From Chloroflexota bacterium (lineage in GTDB: Bacteria; Chloroflexota; Anaerolineae; B4-G1), in NCBI GenBank assembly GCA_024232355.1, contig JAAEPW010000139.1, positions 1-9,315 on the forward strand: DNA of 9,315 nt, given 5' to 3'. The notes under the pieces are model-generated. The model did no database searches. It saw only the letters and a list, made by a program, of their open reading frames with translations, and was not told the DNA's origin. The position numbers and the translations under genes were made by a program. Positions 7,515-9,315 of the stretch are shown piece by piece. Each line of letters begins with the position of its first letter. The first letter of the stretch is position 1.

Positions 7515-7551
7515 CTTGCGAAGCTTATTCTCTATAGTATGCTTCGCAAGG
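7514..7551 (-). terminator. 11-bp hairpin after gene A
   Basis: Arms ccttgcgaagc (7514-7524) and gcttcgcaagg (7541-7551) are perfectly complementary around a 16-base loop, 11 bases past the gene A stop codon. No U-tract follows. Its outermost base overlaps the mobile element's target duplication, so the element landed at the foot of the hairpin. Confidence 0.55.
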
Positions 7552-7562
7552 GTTAGGTCATA

Positions 7563-8567
7563 TTAGTTTCCAATAGCAATCCACCTGAATCCAATATGCC
7601 CACTTACAGGCACCGACATCCGCACATACCCGGTATTGTTACCTGCTACTTTGGACACCTGGACATAAACACCTACGGGTTGGTTCGTACCTTCCACAAC
7701 AGCGAAAAAAGTTGCGTGTTGATTAGGGAAAGTGTACCCAAGTGGAATATTAAATTCTGTGCTGTTATCCCCAACAACGACATAACTGCCGGTTTTCAAG
7801 ATATAATTTGCACCAGGACCTTGCAAAAGAGAAGGAGCTTTAACTTGTGTAACTGCTCCATTTGTAATTTCACTACTCCCCACCGAGTTAGCTGCAAGAT
7901 CATCATTAGTAAGCGAATTATCAGCCACTTCACTACTCCCCACCGAGTTAGCTGCAAGATCATCATCAGTGAGCGAATTATCAACTACTTCACTACTTCC
8001 AACCGCGCCATCAACAATCTTCGCCGCAGTCACTGCATTATCTGCTATCTTTGCCGTCGTCACACTCCCATCCGTCACCGTTAGCGAAATCATCGAAAAA
8101 GGCACACTGCCCAACTGCACGCGCGGTTCCATCTCGCTGTCGGTGCCAATGGTGATGCCCAGGTAGAGTTCGTCATAACCCTGCACCACGCTTGCCAGTC
8201 CCGTGTTGATGCTGCCCAACATCACGCTGAACAACCCATCCGAGACATTGACCGAGTTACCGCCGGTCCAGAACTCTTCCCACAGCGGCGTGCCGCCAAC
8301 GGGCGCATCATAGACGCGGAATTCCATATTCTGTTTTGCGGTGATGGGGTTGCCGCCAGCATCGGCCAGGCGGCCCTGGTAGGGGATTGTCGAGATCGAA
8401 GTCGCCGAGGGCGCGCTGGATGGACCGGCGATCGTTGGCACTGCCAGCGCCAGAATCACCATCAAGATCAGAGTTCCAGGATTTGGGATCAGCCACTTTT
8501 GAACAAAATCCCAAACTTGACGCAACTTTGGCCGTGGTATGTCAATACCAATGTGTATCTTTTCCAT
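7563..8567 (-). CDS. Gene A: secreted fibre/adhesin-like protein with tail-fibre-like tip
   Basis: 334 aa from the ATG at 8565-8567, which has AGGAGG 10 bases upstream. A GTG 15 codons further upstream is in frame but would put that ribosome site inside the gene. Residues ~25-50 (KWLIPNPGTLILMVILALAV then PTIA) are an export segment nearly identical to gene D. Residues 55-164 are the shared head. Residues ~165-243 are the stalk: TDGSVTTAKIADNAV units, then a 20-residue repeat (VGSSEVADNSLTNDDLAANS) twice plus part of a third. Residues ~244-334 are a unique cysteine-free beta-rich tip ending GFRWIAIGN. WIAIG-type endings are known from phage tail-fibre tips (gp53-like), a weak resemblance. It is the first gene of the set. 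The next gene, B, lies across a 378-bp gap holding a hairpin and a mobile element, so B may have its own promoter. Confidence 0.85.
   Translation of the reverse strand: MEKIHIGIDIPRPKLRQVWDFVQKWLIPNPGTLILMVILALAVPTIAGPSSAPSATSISTIPYQGRLADAGGNPITAKQNMEFRVYDAPVGGTPLWEEFWTGGNSVNVSDGLFSVMLGSINTGLASVVQGYDELYLGITIGTDSEMEPRVQLGSVPFSMISLTVTDGSVTTAKIADNAVTAAKIVDGAVGSSEVVDNSLTDDDLAANSVGSSEVADNSLTNDDLAANSVGSSEITNGAVTQVKAPSLLQGPGANYILKTGSYVVVGDNSTEFNIPLGYTFPNQHATFFAVVEGTNQPVGVYVQVSKVAGNNTGYVRMSVPVSGHIGFRWIAIGN
7869..7990 (-). repeat. 60-bp in-frame tandem repeat coding the A stalk
   Basis: Two near-identical 60-bp copies (7869-7928 and 7929-7988) differ at only a few bases and are followed by a diverged third start. 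Each codes a 20-residue stalk unit. The high identity suggests a recent duplication. Confidence 0.88.
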
Positions 8568-8577
8568 TTTGCCGTAG

Positions 8578-8583
8578 CCTCCT
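8578..8583 (-). promoter_or_regulatory. Shine-Dalgarno site that fixes the gene A start
   Basis: AGGAGG on the minus strand, 10 bases before ATG at 8565-8567. A second AGGAG lies about 15 bases further upstream with no start codon suitably placed after it. Confidence 0.7.
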
Positions 8584-8724
8584 GTAAATATATCTCCTGG
8601 GGAAGCCTTCACCGGCTTCCAAATTTTAGGTGAAATCAGGTCACTTTAGTTTCGTTACTGAACAGGTAGGTGTTTGCCAACTTACGAGTTCATCAGACTC
8701 AAGCACCTCCTCCACTCATTCTGC

Positions 8725-8751
8725 CCTATATCATATCACTTTTCAATTCAA
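8725..8751 (-). promoter_or_regulatory. weak candidate promoter for gene A
   Basis: On the minus strand TTGAAT (8746-8751) is followed after 15 bases by TATAGG (8725-8730). The spacing is short and the -10 imperfect; an overlapping TATGAT lacks a good -35. It lies between the terminator at 8785-8812 and the gene A start, the expected place for a promoter. Confidence 0.25.
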
Positions 8752-8784
8752 CGCGCATCGGAGAAAAGGCTTGTTGCCCCTATG

Positions 8785-8812
8785 AAAAAAGACCGCTTTC
8801 AGAGCGGTCTTT
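8785..8812 (-). terminator. intrinsic terminator, strong on the minus strand
   Basis: Stem aaagaccgct (8788-8797) pairs perfectly with agcggtcttt (8803-8812) around a 5-base loop. On the minus strand the stem runs into a run of six T, a classic Rho-independent terminator. On the plus strand only TTT follows. It would stop minus-strand transcription arriving from the right and so insulate gene A. No minus-strand gene is recognisable between it and the window end. Confidence 0.8.
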
Positions 8813-8875
8813 ACTGTGTAATTATACATAGTGAACTGTGCAGAATTACATACCCAGTCAGTCGGCCTCCAGCGG

Positions 8876-9075
8876 GCAACCCCAAAAGCGAGACGCCCTC
8901 CTGCCCAAACCACCACGGCAAGAGAGCGCCCCAAACTACACGTACCGTAGCATTCCTATAGCGCCGTCGCCGCATACACCCAGCGCCGCCCGTTCACAGC
9001 GGCGCGAGTCCACCCCAATTATACCCACCAACCCCCATCACGCAACCCCAAAAGCGAGACGCCCTCCTGCCCAAA
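8876..9075. repeat. 34-bp exact direct repeat, copies 166 bp apart
   Basis: The same 34 bases, from gcaaccccaaaagcgagacg to the final cccaaa, occur at 8876-8909 and 9042-9075. The DNA between is C-rich, with a short GC hairpin (gcgccgc at 8983-8989, gcggcgc at 8999-9005). No gene is seen; short frames here just translate the repeat. It is probably a dispersed intergenic repeat family. Confidence 0.85.
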
Positions 9076-9146
9076 TCCCCGCCGCGCCGGGACGTCGTAG
9101 CCAAAGAGGCAAGCAGGGATGATTGCCGTTACGGCGTCGGTTGAAT

Positions 9147-9175
9147 TTGCGGTCTGGCCCAAACGATGCTATACT
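9147..9175 (+). promoter_or_regulatory. candidate sigma-70 promoter, plus strand
   Basis: TTGCGG (9147-9152), a 17-base spacer, then TATACT (9170-9175), with the start site expected near 9182. It is flanked by an 8-bp inverted repeat: CCGTTACG at 9126-9133 and CGTAACGG at 9178-9185. It points to the possible gene starting at 9234. Confidence 0.5.
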
Positions 9176-9233
9176 AACGTAACGGTTGCGCAATCCAAAG
9201 GCACATGTTTCATTAAGGATCAAATTTGAATAG

Positions 9234-9315
9234 ATGCAAAGCCAACTGAACAGCCACCAAGCCAGACAGGCAAATAACAGTCCCAGCAAATGGACCATGT
9301 TGATCGAAAATCAAG
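9234..9315 (+). CDS. possible 5' end of a plus-strand gene, cut by the window edge
   Basis: An ATG at 9234, immediately after an in-frame TAG, opens a frame that stays open to the window end (27 codons, MQSQLNSHQARQANNSPSKW then TMLIENQ). It lies about 50 bases past the expected start of the promoter at 9147-9175. A weak AAGGA (9215-9219) is 14 bases upstream, further than ideal. The N-terminus is hydrophilic, rich in Gln, Asn and Ser, with no signal peptide. No family is recognisable from so few residues. If real, it is transcribed divergently from the fibre genes. Confidence 0.4.
   Translation, partial: MQSQLNSHQARQANNSPSKWTMLIENQ

Noticed and set aside
7342..7566. 74-codon plus-strand frame starting in the target duplication of the MITE
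   Set aside because: It is created by the element's sequence and the hairpin; it shows no transposase motif and no ribosome site.
8568..8612. 15-codon N-terminal extension of gene A from a GTG at 8612
   Set aside because: The AGGAGG at 8578-8583 would lie inside the gene; the ATG at 8567 is better placed and gives an N-terminus leading into the export segment seen in gene D.
8983..9005. GC-rich hairpin (gcgccgc/gcggcgc)
   Set aside because: It is only 7 bp long with no U-tract on either strand, in C-rich DNA where such pairings are expected.
9038..9298. 86-codon minus-strand frame beginning with a hydrophobic stretch
   Set aside because: It runs over the 34-bp repeat and the plus-strand promoter, and its end (GRLAFGVA) simply translates the repeat, as does another short frame at 8743-8934.

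Overview
The window looks like an accessory region from a member of the Chloroflexota (Anaerolineae-like). The grounds are indirect: a large secreted protein ends in a YLPLVLRN-type tail that I know from exported Chloroflexi proteins; the head-plus-repeat fibre proteins (IPYQGRL...LGSVPFSM followed by ADDSIT/EKIADNAV-type repeats) are common there; and GC content is moderate, about 42-65% in lines counted by eye. No housekeeping gene is present, so the taxon is an inference.

Layout, left to right. Bases 1-333 hold about 3.4 copies of a 98-bp tandem repeat built of cgaa/ttcg words. Bases 334-620 hold a remnant of a type IIG/Eco57I-like restriction-methylase N-terminus (minus strand) and a perfect 13-bp hairpin. 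The main block is four minus-strand genes. In order of transcription they are A (7563-8567), B (6168-7184), C (1840-6135) and D (621-1748). A, B and D are paralogous secreted fibre/adhesin-like proteins. Each has an N-terminal hydrophobic export segment, a nearly identical head of about 110 residues, a repetitive stalk, and a C-terminal tip that is unrelated between them. C is a 1431-residue exported protein with PD40-like propeller strands, a C39-like cysteine peptidase domain, a long run of Ig-like domains and the YLPLVLRN tail. B and C are 32 bp apart and almost certainly cotranscribed; D follows C after a strong hairpin.

Between A and B lies a clean 157-bp non-autonomous transposable element (MITE-like) at 7350-7506. 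It has 15-bp perfect (22/25 extended) terminal inverted repeats and a perfect 8-bp target duplication, ATGTTATC. The right end (8568-9233) is intergenic, with a terminator, a 34-bp direct repeat and a candidate plus-strand promoter. That promoter leads into a possible plus-strand gene cut by the window edge at 9234.

Together A-D suggest a cell-surface module: three fibres with a shared base and different tips, next to a multidomain surface peptidase. The mosaic sharing among A, B and D (A and D share the export segment, A and B the head, B and D the first stalk segment) suggests that recombination has shuffled the parts. This reading is inference; no binding partner or substrate can be read from the sequence.
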